NCBI RefSeq assembly: GCF_900111745.1
Contig: NZ_FOIJ01000008.1
Location: 124,001-188,000, forward strand
Direction of reading: 5' to 3'
Length of the DNA stretch: 64,000 nt
Origin: Stigmatella erecta
Lineage (GTDB): Bacteria > Myxococcota > Myxococcia > Myxococcales > Myxococcaceae
A program made the translations under genes and the position numbers. This document shows positions 49,090-58,157 of this stretch, one piece after another (the first letter of the stretch is position 1; every line of letters begins with the position of its first letter). The notes under the pieces are model-generated. The model was not told the origin of the DNA, made no database searches, and worked only from the letters and a program-made list of their open reading frames with translations.

Positions 49090-49479
49090 ATGAGCGTGGA
49101 GCGTGTGGCGGTAACGCCAGCGGCCGAGAAGTTGCTGCGCCAGCTGCAGGCGCAGCATGGGCCGTTGATGTTCCACCAGTCGGGTGGCTGCTGTGATGGC
49201 AGCGCGCCCATGTGCTTTCCCCGGGGGGACTTCAAGATCGGCCAGCAGGACGTGTTCCTGGGGACGATCGTGGACACCCCGTTCTACATCTCGGGTCCGC
49301 AGTTCGAGTACTGGCAGCACACCCACCTGACGGTGGACGTGGTGCCGGGACGGGGAAGCGGCTTCTCGGTGGAAGCCCCCGAGGGCGTGCGCTTCCTCAT
49401 CCGCTCGCGCGTGTTCGAGGACGCGGAGTACCGCGCCCTTGAGGCGGCAGGGCCTCCCCTGCGCGGGCTGCAGCACTGA
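49090..49479 (+). CDS. DUF779 protein
   Basis: A 129-residue protein with the Cys-rich DUF779 signature HQSGGCCDGSAPMCF (about residues 29-43) followed by YWQHTHLTVDVVPGRGSGFS. It is typically encoded beside, or fused to, AldB-type dehydrogenases, as here. The role is not established; the conserved Cys/His set suggests metal or redox chemistry serving the dehydrogenase. GGAGG lies four bases before the ATG. Confidence 0.9.
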   Translation: MSVERVAVTPAAEKLLRQLQAQHGPLMFHQSGGCCDGSAPMCFPRGDFKIGQQDVFLGTIVDTPFYISGPQFEYWQHTHLTVDVVPGRGSGFSVEAPEGVRFLIRSRVFEDAEYRALEAAGPPLRGLQH

Positions 49480-49489
49480 GCCGTAGCGG

Positions 49490-49523
49490 GGGGCTGGGAA
49501 TGAACACCCGGCCCCTCGTCCTT
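49490..49523 (+). terminator. Terminator after aldB-DUF779
   Basis: GGGGCTGG and CCGGCCCC pair with one G-U wobble across a ten-base loop, followed by TCGTCCTT, 11 bp after the DUF779 stop. Confidence 0.55.
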
Positions 49524-49530
49524 CCGCGCG

Positions 49531-49866
49531 TCAGCGGTTCTTGGCCTCGTCCAGCGGGCCCTTGCCATCGTTGAGGAGGGTCTTGTCCTCGCCGGGCCGG
49601 GCCGGTTGCTCGAAGGGGCCCTCGCCATCGTCGATGACGCCTTCCTTGTCACCGATGGTGGCGTCCGAGCCCGAGCCGCCCACGCCTTCCTGGAAGCCCT
49701 CGACGGTGCCCCGGGTCGCATCGCGCACCCCGCGGGCCGCTTCGCCCACTTCCTCGCCCACTTGCCGGGCGTTGCTGCGGGCCTCTTGCTCCGTGCAGCC
49801 CGTGACGAGCCCCGTGGCCGCGATCAGGCCCATCGCCGCCCACGTCTTCCAACCCTGTCTTGCCAT
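49531..49866 (-). CDS. Small hydrophilic lipoprotein
   Basis: A 111-residue protein. The signal peptide ends in the lipobox LVTGC (Cys about residue 24). The mature part is highly charged and Gly/Asp-rich (QVGEEVGEAARGVRDATRG, GDKEGVIDDGEGPFE), likely unfolded or helical. GGGGAGAG precedes the ATG at 49866; an upstream in-frame extension lacks a signal peptide. Function unknown. Confidence 0.75.
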   Translation of the reverse strand: MARQGWKTWAAMGLIAATGLVTGCTEQEARSNARQVGEEVGEAARGVRDATRGTVEGFQEGVGGSGSDATIGDKEGVIDDGEGPFEQPARPGEDKTLLNDGKGPLDEAKNR

Positions 49867-49999
49867 GATGTCTCTCCCCCTGGCCGTGAAGCCGTTCCGG
49901 GGGACAAGGTAGGCATGCCCGTCCAACGGAGGGCAGCCCGGCGGGAGCCTGGAAGCAGGCAGGCGGGCAGGGGCTCGTGGCCGTGCCCGCCCCCAGGGC

Positions 50000-51592
50000 T
50001 CAGGTGCGTTCCAGCCGGAAGATGAGCCGGCGCAGGTCCTCGTTCACCTTGAGGTAGCGGGAGTTGCCCTTCTCCTCGGCGAACTGTGCCTGGAGCTTGG
50101 GCAGCGCCTGGCGCGCCTGGGCCGCCGCCTCCTTCGAGTCTCCCACCAGCCAGTCCAGGGACTGGAGCAGGGCGGTGCGGGCCTCCAGGTCCTTGCCGGC
50201 CACGCGCCCGGCGAGGGCCTCGGCGTGGGCCGCCTGTCCGCCGCGCCCCAGCTCCAGGGCCGCCCGCTCCACCACGAGCGCATCCGGGCTGGAGACCTGC
50301 TGCGCCCAGCAGCCGCCGTCCGTGCCGCACGCCTGGGCCTGCGCCAGGACCTTGCCGTAGCCGGTGAGGGTGGCCGCCCGCTTCTGGGCGAGGGCCGCGG
50401 GGTCCTCGCACCCCTCGCCGCCGTACTCCTGGCACTCGCGGGCGGTGAGTGTGGCCTCCGCCTGGGCCCACTTCGCGAACAGGGGCTGCTCCCGCGCATC
50501 CCCGAGCAGCGCCAGGCCGCGCATCGCCGCCTCCCGGGCATACCAGTCGCCCTGGCCCGAGGCCTTCTCCAGGGCGGGCAGGGCCTCGCGCCCGCCAATC
50601 AGCGTCAGCGCCCGGACGTAGGCGGCCCGGAGGGTGGAGTCCTCCTCGGAGACGAGCGCGGAGAGAGGGCGTGCGGCCGCGGCGGTGCGCAGGCGGCCCA
50701 GGGCCTCCGCCGCCTGCATCCGCACGAGGGCCTGGATGCGCGGGTCTGAGTTCGTGAACGCGAGCTGCTTGAGCAGGGCCCCTTCGGCCCGGCGGTCCCG
50801 GAAGTCCCCCAGGAGCTGGGCGGCCTTCATGGCGTAGCTGGCGGGGTGGATGCCCCGCTGGCCCGCCCACTTGGTCAGCTCCGCGTCCCGGCCCTCCAGG
50901 GCGGCCAGCAGCGCATCGGCCGCGGGGGGGCCCACCTGGTAGAGGGCGAAGGAGCTCTCCACATAGAAGGAGACGCCCTGGCGCTCCTGGGTCAGCATGC
51001 GCATCAGCGCGGGCACGGCGCGGGCATCGCCGATGTGGCCCAGCGCCTCGATGGCCTTCTTGTTGAGGAAGGGCTCGGCGCCCTCATCCGTGGCGAGCTG
51101 GAGCAGCGGCTCCACGGCCTCGGGGGCGCGCAGGGCGCCCAGGGCCTGAATGGCCTCGATGCGGGTGTAGTTGTCCCGGGAGCGCAGGAGCTTCGTCAGC
51201 GCGGGGGCGGCCTTGGGCTGGCCCAGCTTGCCGAGCGCCGCGGCCAGCTCCTTGTTGGCCAGGTGCGCGTCGGTGCCGGAGGCCGCCGGGTCCAGCGCGC
51301 CCTGGAGAGGCTCCACCGAGGAGGGGTGCTTCAGGTCGCCGAGCACCCGGGCCAGGGCGGCCTTCACCTCGGGCCGTGTCTCGGCGGCCAGCCGTGCGTG
51401 CAGCATGGGCAGGAAGCCCTCCTGGAGGTTTCCCGAGGTGCGCAGCGCGTCCACCACCTGGACCTTGGCGCTCGTTTTCCGGGCGCCTTCCAGCTTTTTC
51501 TCCCAGTACTCGGGGGTTTTCGGGTCCCCCTTGCACCCCGGCAGGACGGCGAGGGCGGCGGCAAGGCTCAGCGCGGCGGCGAGACGGGGCAT
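50000..51592 (-). CDS. HEAT-repeat lipoprotein
   Basis: A 530-residue lipoprotein (lipobox VLPGC, Cys about residue 20). The mature protein is a chain of about ten HEAT-like helical repeats with the recurrent form A(V)xxLxxxLxD/xxxxVRxxAxxALGxLG, for example IEAIQALGALRAPEAVEPLL and KKAIEALGHIGDARAVPAL. A Cys-containing segment (CQEYGGEGCEDP, CGTDGGCW) interrupts the later repeats. It is probably a periplasmic protein-protein scaffold. GGAGG sits six bases before the ATG, which fixes the start. Divergent from the HAMP-type gene. Confidence 0.85.
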   Translation of the reverse strand: MPRLAAALSLAAALAVLPGCKGDPKTPEYWEKKLEGARKTSAKVQVVDALRTSGNLQEGFLPMLHARLAAETRPEVKAALARVLGDLKHPSSVEPLQGALDPAASGTDAHLANKELAAALGKLGQPKAAPALTKLLRSRDNYTRIEAIQALGALRAPEAVEPLLQLATDEGAEPFLNKKAIEALGHIGDARAVPALMRMLTQERQGVSFYVESSFALYQVGPPAADALLAALEGRDAELTKWAGQRGIHPASYAMKAAQLLGDFRDRRAEGALLKQLAFTNSDPRIQALVRMQAAEALGRLRTAAAARPLSALVSEEDSTLRAAYVRALTLIGGREALPALEKASGQGDWYAREAAMRGLALLGDAREQPLFAKWAQAEATLTARECQEYGGEGCEDPAALAQKRAATLTGYGKVLAQAQACGTDGGCWAQQVSSPDALVVERAALELGRGGQAAHAEALAGRVAGKDLEARTALLQSLDWLVGDSKEAAAQARQALPKLQAQFAEEKGNSRYLKVNEDLRRLIFRLERT

Positions 51593-51691
51593 GGAATCCC
51601 TCCTGGACGGCGGGCGGCACCCCCTGTCGTACCGCTGTCCGAAAGAACGGATCAAACCCCCCCCGGTGGATGGGGTACGCTGGTTAACGGC

Positions 51692-52294
51692 ATGTCCACC
51701 GAAACCGTCATTGCCTCACAGAAGCCCAACTGGCGCCGCCGCACCTACCTCATCGACCGCGAGTTCCAGCTCAAGTACATCGCGATGCTCTCCACCATGG
51801 GGGCCGGCAGCGTGGCCCTGTTCGGGGTGCTGGCCTGGTGGGCCCACACCTCGGCCGTGGAGACGGGCTCCTCGTCGGAGGGGTTCGCGGGGATGACGAT
51901 TCTCTGGCTCACCGTGCTGGGCGTGGTGGGCACCGGGGCGGCGCTCGGCCTGTTCGGCCTGCTGTTCACCCACCGGGTGGCTGGGCCCGTGCATGTGATG
52001 AACCTCTATGTGGAGGCGCTGGCGGCGGGGCACTACCCGCGGCTCCGCCCGCTGCGCCGGTACGACGAGCTGAAGCGCTTCTTCGACCGCTTCAGCCACG
52101 CGGTGGAGCGCATCCGCGCCCGCGAGGCCGACGAGGCCCATGCGCTCGCCACCGCCCTGAACGCCTTCCAGCCGCTGGCCACCACCGAGGAGGCCCGCGC
52201 GGCGCTCCAGGTGCTGGAGGAGCTGCACTCGCGCAAGCGCCAGGCGGTGGACAACCCCATCAGCACCCGGACCCCTCTCCTTCCCCCTCCCTGA
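51692..52294 (+). CDS. Two-TM HAMP-like signalling protein
   Basis: A 200-residue membrane protein. Two transmembrane helices (about residues 30-50 and 70-92) flank a short exterior loop. A HAMP-like segment follows (THRVAGPVHVMNLYVEALAAG, DELKRFFDRFSHAVERI), then a helical tail with no kinase or methyl-accepting output domain. It may be an adaptor or a reduced chemoreceptor. fmt starts 10 bp later, so it may share the fmt-rsmB transcript, an unusual pairing. Confidence 0.72.
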   Translation: MSTETVIASQKPNWRRRTYLIDREFQLKYIAMLSTMGAGSVALFGVLAWWAHTSAVETGSSSEGFAGMTILWLTVLGVVGTGAALGLFGLLFTHRVAGPVHVMNLYVEALAAGHYPRLRPLRRYDELKRFFDRFSHAVERIRAREADEAHALATALNAFQPLATTEEARAALQVLEELHSRKRQAVDNPISTRTPLLPPP

Positions 52295-52304
52295 GGCCCG
52301 CGCC

Positions 52305-53258
52305 ATGAGCCGTCCCCGCATCGTCTTCATGGGCACGCCGGAGTTCGCCGTGGCCTCGCTGGCCGCCTGCTTCGAGCTCGGCGAGGTGGTGGCCGCCGTC
52401 ACCCAGCCGGACAAGCCCAAGGGGCGCGGCAACGCGCTCACCGCGCCGCCGGTGAAGGTGCTCGCGCTGGAGCGCGGCGTGCCGGTGTACCAGCCGCTGA
52501 AGCTGCGCACCCCGCCGTTCGCCGAGGAGCTGCGCAAGCTGGAGCCCGATGTGTGCGTGGTGACGGCCTACGGGAGGATTCTCCCCAAGGACGTGCTGGA
52601 GGTGCCGCGCCGGGGCTGCGTCAACGTGCACGCCTCGCTGCTGCCGCGCTTCCGCGGGGCCGCGCCCATCCAGTGGTCCATCGCGCACGGGGACGCGGAG
52701 ACGGGCGTCTCGCTCATGTGCATGGACGAGGGGCTGGACACCGGGCCCGTGCTCGCGATGAAGCGGCTGCCCATCGGCCCGGAGGACACGAGCGCCACGC
52801 TCCACGACAAGCTCTCGCAGCTGGGCGGGAGCCTGCTGCGCGAGTTCCTGCCGGCGTACCTGAGCGGCGAGCTGAAGCCCGTGCCCCAGCCCACGGAGGG
52901 CATGGTGCTGGCCCCCCTCATCCAGAAGGAAGACGGGCAGCTGGACTTCACCCGGCCGGCGGTGGAGCTGGAGCGCCGGCTCCGGGCCTTCACCCCCTGG
53001 CCCGGCGTCTACACCGGGCTGAATGGCGCCCGGCTCAAGGTCCACCGGACGAAGGTGGGCGCGGGCCAGGGCGCCCCGGGCACGGTGCTCGCCGCGTCCC
53101 CGGCGGGCATCGAGGTGGCCTGCGGGGAGGGCTCGCTCGTGTTGCTGGAGGTTCAGCCCGAGGGCCGCCGGGTCATGAGCGCCCATGAGTTCCTGGCGGG
53201 CCACAAGCTGGCGCCCGGCAGTCAACCGTTCTCGGCGCTGGCCGAGGTCAAGGGCTGA
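52305..53258 (+). CDS. fmt: Methionyl-tRNA formyltransferase
   Basis: A 317-residue enzyme that formylates initiator Met-tRNA. RIVFMGTPEFAV opens the protein; the folate/formyl site has NVHASLLPRFRGAAPIQW with the catalytic Asn/His and MDEGLDTGP with the Asp. The C-terminal OB-like domain carries FTPWPGVYT. Length matches the family. It shares an operon with the dehydroquinase-like gene and rsmB, whereas def is elsewhere (2111). Confidence 0.97.
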   Translation: MSRPRIVFMGTPEFAVASLAACFELGEVVAAVTQPDKPKGRGNALTAPPVKVLALERGVPVYQPLKLRTPPFAEELRKLEPDVCVVTAYGRILPKDVLEVPRRGCVNVHASLLPRFRGAAPIQWSIAHGDAETGVSLMCMDEGLDTGPVLAMKRLPIGPEDTSATLHDKLSQLGGSLLREFLPAYLSGELKPVPQPTEGMVLAPLIQKEDGQLDFTRPAVELERRLRAFTPWPGVYTGLNGARLKVHRTKVGAGQGAPGTVLAASPAGIEVACGEGSLVLLEVQPEGRRVMSAHEFLAGHKLAPGSQPFSALAEVKG

Positions 53259-53290
53259 GCGGTGGGCCACGAACGAAGGGAGAGACGCGG

Positions 53291-54064
53291 ATGGGCATGA
53301 CACTCCTGGTGCTGCACGGGCCGAGCCTGAGCCTCCGGAAGGACTTCGAGGGGCTCGATGGGATGCTGCGCCTGCGCGCCGCCAACCATGGCCTCGCGCT
53401 GAAAATCGTTCAGTCCAACCACGAGGGGGGGCTCATCGACACGCTCGTGGCCGAGCGCCGGAGCGTCGACGGGGTGGTGGTGAACCCCGCGGGCCTCTTC
53501 GCCTCCTATCCGCTCCGGGATGCGCTGGAGGCGCTGAGCATGCCCGTCTACGAGGTCCACCTGGAGGCCGCGCGCGCGAAGCAGTCCGTGCTGAAGGACG
53601 TGTGCACGGAGCAGTTCTCGGGCAAGGGCGCCGACCCCTACCTCCAGGCGATTGACGGCTTCATCCAATCCCAGCGCGTCACGGGCAGCGGGAAGGGCAA
53701 GGCCCCGGCGCCCGCGAGGATGAAGACGCTGGGGCGCAAGAACTCCCGGGAGCCCAAGGCCTCCCCGGCGCCCGGGGGCAAGACGCTGGGCCGGGGCGCG
53801 AAGGCCGCGCCCGCCGAAGGGATGCTCTCCCGCACGCTCGTGCGCCAGAAGATCGCCGAGCGGCTCGCGGGCACGCTGTCCGCGGCGGAGCTGGCCGCCT
53901 GGGCGCGGGTGCAGTGGATGGAAGTGCAGCGGGGAGCCCCCGCCGAAAGTGGTTACCGAGACATGCTGGAGGACAGCCTGCAGACCCTCACCCTCTCCAC
54001 GATGCCCGCCAGCCGGTTGACGGACGAGCAGCTCGTGGACCTCATGGCGCAGCTCGAAGGATGA
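53291..54064 (+). CDS. Degenerate type II dehydroquinase-like protein with C-terminal extension
   Basis: A 257-residue protein. The first about 130 residues follow type II 3-dehydroquinate dehydratase: LLVLHGPSLSLR, IVQSNHEGGLIDTL (41-54), VVVNPAGLFASYPLRDAL (63-79) and EVHLE with the catalytic His (88-90). The active-site Tyr of the REPxxYG loop is missing (SLRKDFEGLDG), so dehydratase activity is doubtful. A basic linker with two KTLGR copies (about 135-175) joins a new helical C-terminal domain (VRQKIAERLAGTLSAAELAAW). It overlaps rsmB by 4 bp and follows fmt, which points to a role in translation or rRNA (inference). Confidence 0.75.
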   Translation: MGMTLLVLHGPSLSLRKDFEGLDGMLRLRAANHGLALKIVQSNHEGGLIDTLVAERRSVDGVVVNPAGLFASYPLRDALEALSMPVYEVHLEAARAKQSVLKDVCTEQFSGKGADPYLQAIDGFIQSQRVTGSGKGKAPAPARMKTLGRKNSREPKASPAPGGKTLGRGAKAAPAEGMLSRTLVRQKIAERLAGTLSAAELAAWARVQWMEVQRGAPAESGYRDMLEDSLQTLTLSTMPASRLTDEQLVDLMAQLEG

Positions 54065-55377
54065 GCGCCCGGACCCTTGCCATCCAGGTGCTGGCGCGGG
54101 TGCGCGCCACCGACGCGTACCTCAACGTCGTGCTCGACACCGCCCTGTCCGAGACGCCGCTGAAGGACCCGCGCGACACCGCGCTCGTCACCGAGCTGGC
54201 CTACGGCACCACGCGCCGGCAGCTCACGCTCGACTACGCCATCACCCGCTTCGCGGACCGGAAGCTGGACGCGATGGAGGACCGGGTGCTCGCCGCCCTG
54301 CGCATGGGCGCCTACCAGCTCTTCCACACCCGCGTGCCCCCGCGCGCGGCGGTCGCCGAGACGGTGCAGGCCCTGAAGGACCTGGGCGTGGAGCGCGCCG
54401 CGGGCTTCGTGAACGCCATCCTGCGCAAGCTGGCCGCGCTGCCCGGGCCGCCGCTGCCGCCCGAGGGCGACGTGGCCGAGTACCTCTCCATCCGCGAGAG
54501 CCACCCCCGGTGGCTGGTGGAGCGGTGGCTGCGGCAGTTCGGCCGCGAGCGGGCCGAGGCGATGCTGGTGGCGGACAACCAGACGCCGCCGGTGGTGATC
54601 CGCGCCAACAGCGCGAAGGTGACGCGCGAGGCGCTGCTCGCCCAGCTGCGCGAGGTGGGGCTGGAGGTGCAGCCCACGCCGGTGTCCCCCGTGGGCATCA
54701 TCCTGCCCCCGGTGGGCCGGCTGGAGGACGTGTACGGCTACTCCGAGGGGCTCTGGCAGGTGCAGGACGAGGCCGCCCAGCTCGTGGGCCTGTACGCCGC
54801 CATTCCGGAGACGGCGCGCACGCTGGATGCCTGCGCGGCGCCCGGCGGCAAGGCGTGCCACCTGGCCGAGTCGCACGAGGTGGTGGCCATGGACCTGCAC
54901 GCCAACAAGCTGCCGAAGATGGTCTCGGAGGCGCGGCGGCTGGGGCTGGTGAGCCGGCTGCGCGCGGTGGCGCACGATGCCACCAAGCCCTACGCGGGGG
55001 AGCTGGGCGAGTTCCACGCGGTGCTGGTGGATGCGCCGTGCTCCGGGCTGGGCACGCTGCGCCGCCACCCGGAGCTGCGCTACCGGCGGGAGGAGGCGGA
55101 CCTGGGACGGCTCGCCGCGCTCCAGCGCCGCATCCTGGAGAACTGCCAGGAGGTGGTGCCGCCGGGCGGGCTGCTGGTCTACGCCGTGTGCACCCCGGAG
55201 CCGCAGGAGGGGCAGGACCAGGTGGACATGTTCCTGCGCAGCCACCCCGAGTGGACGGCGGAGCCGCCGGTGCTGCCGGGCGCGAAGCTGCCCATGAGCC
55301 AGGCCTGGCTGCGCACGCTGCCGGGGCCGGAAGGGTGGGACGGCTTCTTCGCCGCCCGCCTGCGCAAGCTGTACTGA
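54061..55377 (+). CDS. rsmB: 16S rRNA m5C967 methyltransferase RsmB
   Basis: A 438-residue rRNA methyltransferase. The N-terminal NusB-like domain (about 1-130) has LVTELAYGTTRRQLTLDYAI. The catalytic part has the SAM site LDACAAPGGKACHLAE, the first Cys in VLVDAPCSGLGTLRRHPE and the catalytic Cys in YAVCTPEPQEG. The last motif departs from the usual YSTCSL form but keeps the Cys. The ATG overlaps the preceding stop (ATGA). fmt-rsmB linkage is widespread in bacteria. Confidence 0.95.
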   Translation: MSARTLAIQVLARVRATDAYLNVVLDTALSETPLKDPRDTALVTELAYGTTRRQLTLDYAITRFADRKLDAMEDRVLAALRMGAYQLFHTRVPPRAAVAETVQALKDLGVERAAGFVNAILRKLAALPGPPLPPEGDVAEYLSIRESHPRWLVERWLRQFGRERAEAMLVADNQTPPVVIRANSAKVTREALLAQLREVGLEVQPTPVSPVGIILPPVGRLEDVYGYSEGLWQVQDEAAQLVGLYAAIPETARTLDACAAPGGKACHLAESHEVVAMDLHANKLPKMVSEARRLGLVSRLRAVAHDATKPYAGELGEFHAVLVDAPCSGLGTLRRHPELRYRREEADLGRLAALQRRILENCQEVVPPGGLLVYAVCTPEPQEGQDQVDMFLRSHPEWTAEPPVLPGAKLPMSQAWLRTLPGPEGWDGFFAARLRKLY

Positions 55378-55420
55378 GCCAGGACTTTGTTAAGCTGGGA
55401 ACCTCGGAGGTTCTACTTCC

Positions 55421-56299
55421 TTGGTCCTACCTGCGCCCTGGCTGGCTCTGACTCTCTGCTTTCTGGTGATGGGCCCGGTCTCCGCTGCGCCCCCTCTCCG
55501 CCAGCGCCAGGACCGGCGCGCCTCGCTGTCCACCACTGCCTCCGAGCCCTTCCCCGAACTGTACGTGGCCGCAGGCAACCTCACCACGGTGGCTTTTAAC
55601 GGGCCCCTGGACCGCGACAGCCTCGTGGTGGACAGGACCCGTTTCAAGTGGGCTCAGGCCAGTGACAGCTTCCTTCTCCTGGAGCCCTTCGCTGACTTGG
55701 CCTCGAACGAGAAGCTCATCGTCCAGATCGGCTTCATGGATAAGGCCCTGCCTGCGAAGGCCATCCTCGCCGTCACCTCCAAGGCGGACGTGATGGACGG
55801 CAAGGTGGAAGAGGACCGGCGGGCGAACACCCCCGAGGCGCTGCTGGCGGCCCTTGTGCAGAAAGAGGCGGAACTGGAAGAACTCAAGGCCCGGTTCGCA
55901 GGCCATGGCCCTGCGAACCTCGTCCTCTCCGAGTGGCTCAACAAGTACATGCGGCCTATCGAGTTCTCCATGCCCGTCGTTCCGGCAGACACCCACGGCT
56001 TGGAGGTGATGGAGGGCATTGGCTACGAAGGGAAGTTCTCATCTCTGGTGGCCATCCGGTTGCGCAATACCCCGGGCCAGAGGCGCTGGGTGTTGGGACA
56101 GGCGCGCCTCACCAGCGGGACGGGAGTTCCCGTGAAGGTGCTCGCGGCACAGATGAAGTTGGAGCACTTGGCGCCAGGAGAAGAAGGTCTCGTCGTGGTG
56201 GAGACGAAGACGCCTCCCTGGGTGAGCAAGGCGTTCAGCGTGGAACTGGTGGACTCCAGTGGCCAGCGCCGCCTTTCCTTCAACCTGGTGACGCAGTAG
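55421..56299 (+). CDS. DUF2381 family exported protein
   Basis: A 292-residue protein of a family I know only from myxobacteria, usually next to kinase genes. The signal peptide (residues 1-22, ending VSAAP) precedes a strand-rich domain (YVAAGNLTTVAFNGPLDRDSLVV), a short helix (VQKEAELEELKARF) and a second strand-rich domain (FSSLVAIRLRNTPGQRRWVLG). The TTG start is preceded by GGAGG ten bases away. It lies 13 bp upstream of the kinase gene, so the pair is probably one unit: the exported protein may be the sensor or partner of the kinase (inference). Confidence 0.85.
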   Translation: MVLPAPWLALTLCFLVMGPVSAAPPLRQRQDRRASLSTTASEPFPELYVAAGNLTTVAFNGPLDRDSLVVDRTRFKWAQASDSFLLLEPFADLASNEKLIVQIGFMDKALPAKAILAVTSKADVMDGKVEEDRRANTPEALLAALVQKEAELEELKARFAGHGPANLVLSEWLNKYMRPIEFSMPVVPADTHGLEVMEGIGYEGKFSSLVAIRLRNTPGQRRWVLGQARLTSGTGVPVKVLAAQMKLEHLAPGEEGLVVVETKTPPWVSKAFSVELVDSSGQRRLSFNLVTQ

Positions 56300-56312
56300 G
56301 AGCCGCCCGCCC

Positions 56313-58085
56313 ATGGCAACGGACGCCCTTCACCCTGATCACCTCCAGCCAGGACAGTATGTCGGCTCCTGGCGCATCCTGGAGACGCTGGGAAGCGGTG
56401 GCTTTGGCCGCACCTTCAAGGTTGAAAGCCAGGGGGCGCTGTTCTCCCTAAAGATGGCGCTGCGCCCGGCCTCGGAGGACAAGGAAGTGGAGGGGCGGGC
56501 AGCCCACGAAGCCGCCACCCTCATGGCAAATACCAGCCATCCCAATCTGCTCCGCCTGTACGCGCTGGGCCGCTGGCCCCACCCCAGTACCGGCTACCTC
56601 TACTTCGTGACCGAGTACGTGGAGGGAGAGAACTTCAACGGTTGGCGTGCGCGCACGCGCCCTACCGCGGCGCACCTCGTGGACATCTTCCTGGCGGTGG
56701 TGCTCGCGGTGGTGGAACTGCACCGGCGCAAGCTCCTGCACCGCGACCTCACCGGTGCCAACATCGTCATCCGCAAGGGGGACCACAAACCCTTCTTCAT
56801 CGACCTGGGCAGCGTCTGGCTGCCGGGCTCTTCCACCCTCACAGAGAAGCTGCCGCCCAGCATGGCCCATGCGCTGCCGCCTGAGTGTGTCACCTTCCTG
56901 CGGCGCAGTGCCGAGGCGGAGGGCGAGCACTTCGACGCGGGCATCGCGGGCGACCTGTACCAGTTGGGTGTGCTCATGTTCGAGGCGCTCACGGAGTACC
57001 ACCCCTTCGACCCGAAGAAGCTCCCGGCGGCGGAACTCCTGGCTGCTATCGAGACGCTGGTCCCGCGTCCTCCGCACTACCTCAATCCGGATGTCCCCGA
57101 GCCGCTGAGCCGCATCGTCATGCGACTGCTAGAGAAGCGTCCGGAAGATCGGTACGAGAGTGCCGCCGCCCTTCATCAAGCGCTCTGGGATGCCGCCAAG
57201 GAGCGGAAGAGCCCCACCTGGAAGGTCCCTCTCGTGCTTCCAGAGAGTGGGCCTGCTCCCCTCACCCCAGAGGAAGTAGAGGACCGTAAAGCGAGGCAGC
57301 AAGAGTCCGAGCGCAAAGCCCGCGAGGTGCGGCAGCAGGAGGTTGCGGCGCTCTCCGAGAAGGAGGCACTGGAGAAGATCTACACCGCCGCTCAGGAGTT
57401 CGAAGCACAGCTCCAGACCCTGGATGAAGCGCATGCCCGCCGCAGAAAACGGCGCTGGAAGATGGCTGCTGGAGGAGGGGTGGTCCTCCTGAGTCTTTCG
57501 CTCTTCGCCGCGTGGCGAATGTGGCTCAGTCCCACGGCGGCATTGACCGCCGAATCCGAGAAAGGAAGCTTGCTCGTGTCCACCTTTAACAACTCTCGCC
57601 CCATCAAGGCCGTGGCCGCTTGGCTGTGCGTTACCTTCAGCGTCGGCTGTCCTGCGGCCCAAGTGCGGCCTCTGCCGGAGGATTGCCCGCGGGAAGCCGT
57701 CCGAAGCATGGAGGAACTCCATCTCCTCAATCAGGACTCCTACCGAGTTGTCATCGACATCAATCAGCCCGGCTCAAACCGGCAGGAGGGCGCCTACCAC
57801 GAGGGGAAAATCGTCAGCCGGGTAGTGCGCTACAGATGGACTGGCCCACTGCCCGACGGCACCCTTCTCTACGGGCAGCTTTGGACGGAGGGGCTCACCA
57901 AGGAAGGGGAGGAGGCCGTCCTTGGCCGCTATACCGAGGCCCTCCTGCCGGATGGGCGTCGCGTGCCGGTCTGCATGGTACTGGGGGACCTGACGGGGCT
58001 GACGATCAAGTATCCCAACTCCAAGCCCGGCCAAGCTCGCCTACCTCGAGAAATGAGCGCTCTAGCTATTCGACGCTGGCCATAA
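56313..58085 (+). CDS. Transmembrane Ser/Thr protein kinase
   Basis: A 590-residue kinase. LGSGGFGRTFK (about 26-36), FSLKMA (Lys about 47) and HRDLTGANIVI (HRDLK replaced by HRDLT) are present; the metal motif is DLG instead of DFG. After the kinase domain (to about 290) comes a charged coiled-coil stretch (RQQESERKAREVRQQE), one transmembrane helix (about 385-402) and an exterior domain with Cys pairs (WLCVTFSVGCPAAQ) and strands (HEGKIVSRVVRYRW). The altered HRDLT and DLG motifs leave activity open to question. It is paired with the DUF2381 gene. Confidence 0.88.
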   Translation: MATDALHPDHLQPGQYVGSWRILETLGSGGFGRTFKVESQGALFSLKMALRPASEDKEVEGRAAHEAATLMANTSHPNLLRLYALGRWPHPSTGYLYFVTEYVEGENFNGWRARTRPTAAHLVDIFLAVVLAVVELHRRKLLHRDLTGANIVIRKGDHKPFFIDLGSVWLPGSSTLTEKLPPSMAHALPPECVTFLRRSAEAEGEHFDAGIAGDLYQLGVLMFEALTEYHPFDPKKLPAAELLAAIETLVPRPPHYLNPDVPEPLSRIVMRLLEKRPEDRYESAAALHQALWDAAKERKSPTWKVPLVLPESGPAPLTPEEVEDRKARQQESERKAREVRQQEVAALSEKEALEKIYTAAQEFEAQLQTLDEAHARRRKRRWKMAAGGGVVLLSLSLFAAWRMWLSPTAALTAESEKGSLLVSTFNNSRPIKAVAAWLCVTFSVGCPAAQVRPLPEDCPREAVRSMEELHLLNQDSYRVVIDINQPGSNRQEGAYHEGKIVSRVVRYRWTGPLPDGTLLYGQLWTEGLTKEGEEAVLGRYTEALLPDGRRVPVCMVLGDLTGLTIKYPNSKPGQARLPREMSALAIRRWP

Positions 58086-58157
58086 AATTCCACATTTCAA
58101 AATTTCGTGTGATGGGACGTGCGTTAGCAGCGCTCGGTGCGGCCGTTGTGTACTGAG

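Noticed and set aside
58113-58157. A 14-codon frame reading MGRALAALGAAVVY before the end of the Rieske gene
   Set aside because: Too short, no ribosome site and no neighbour to belong to; probably chance.
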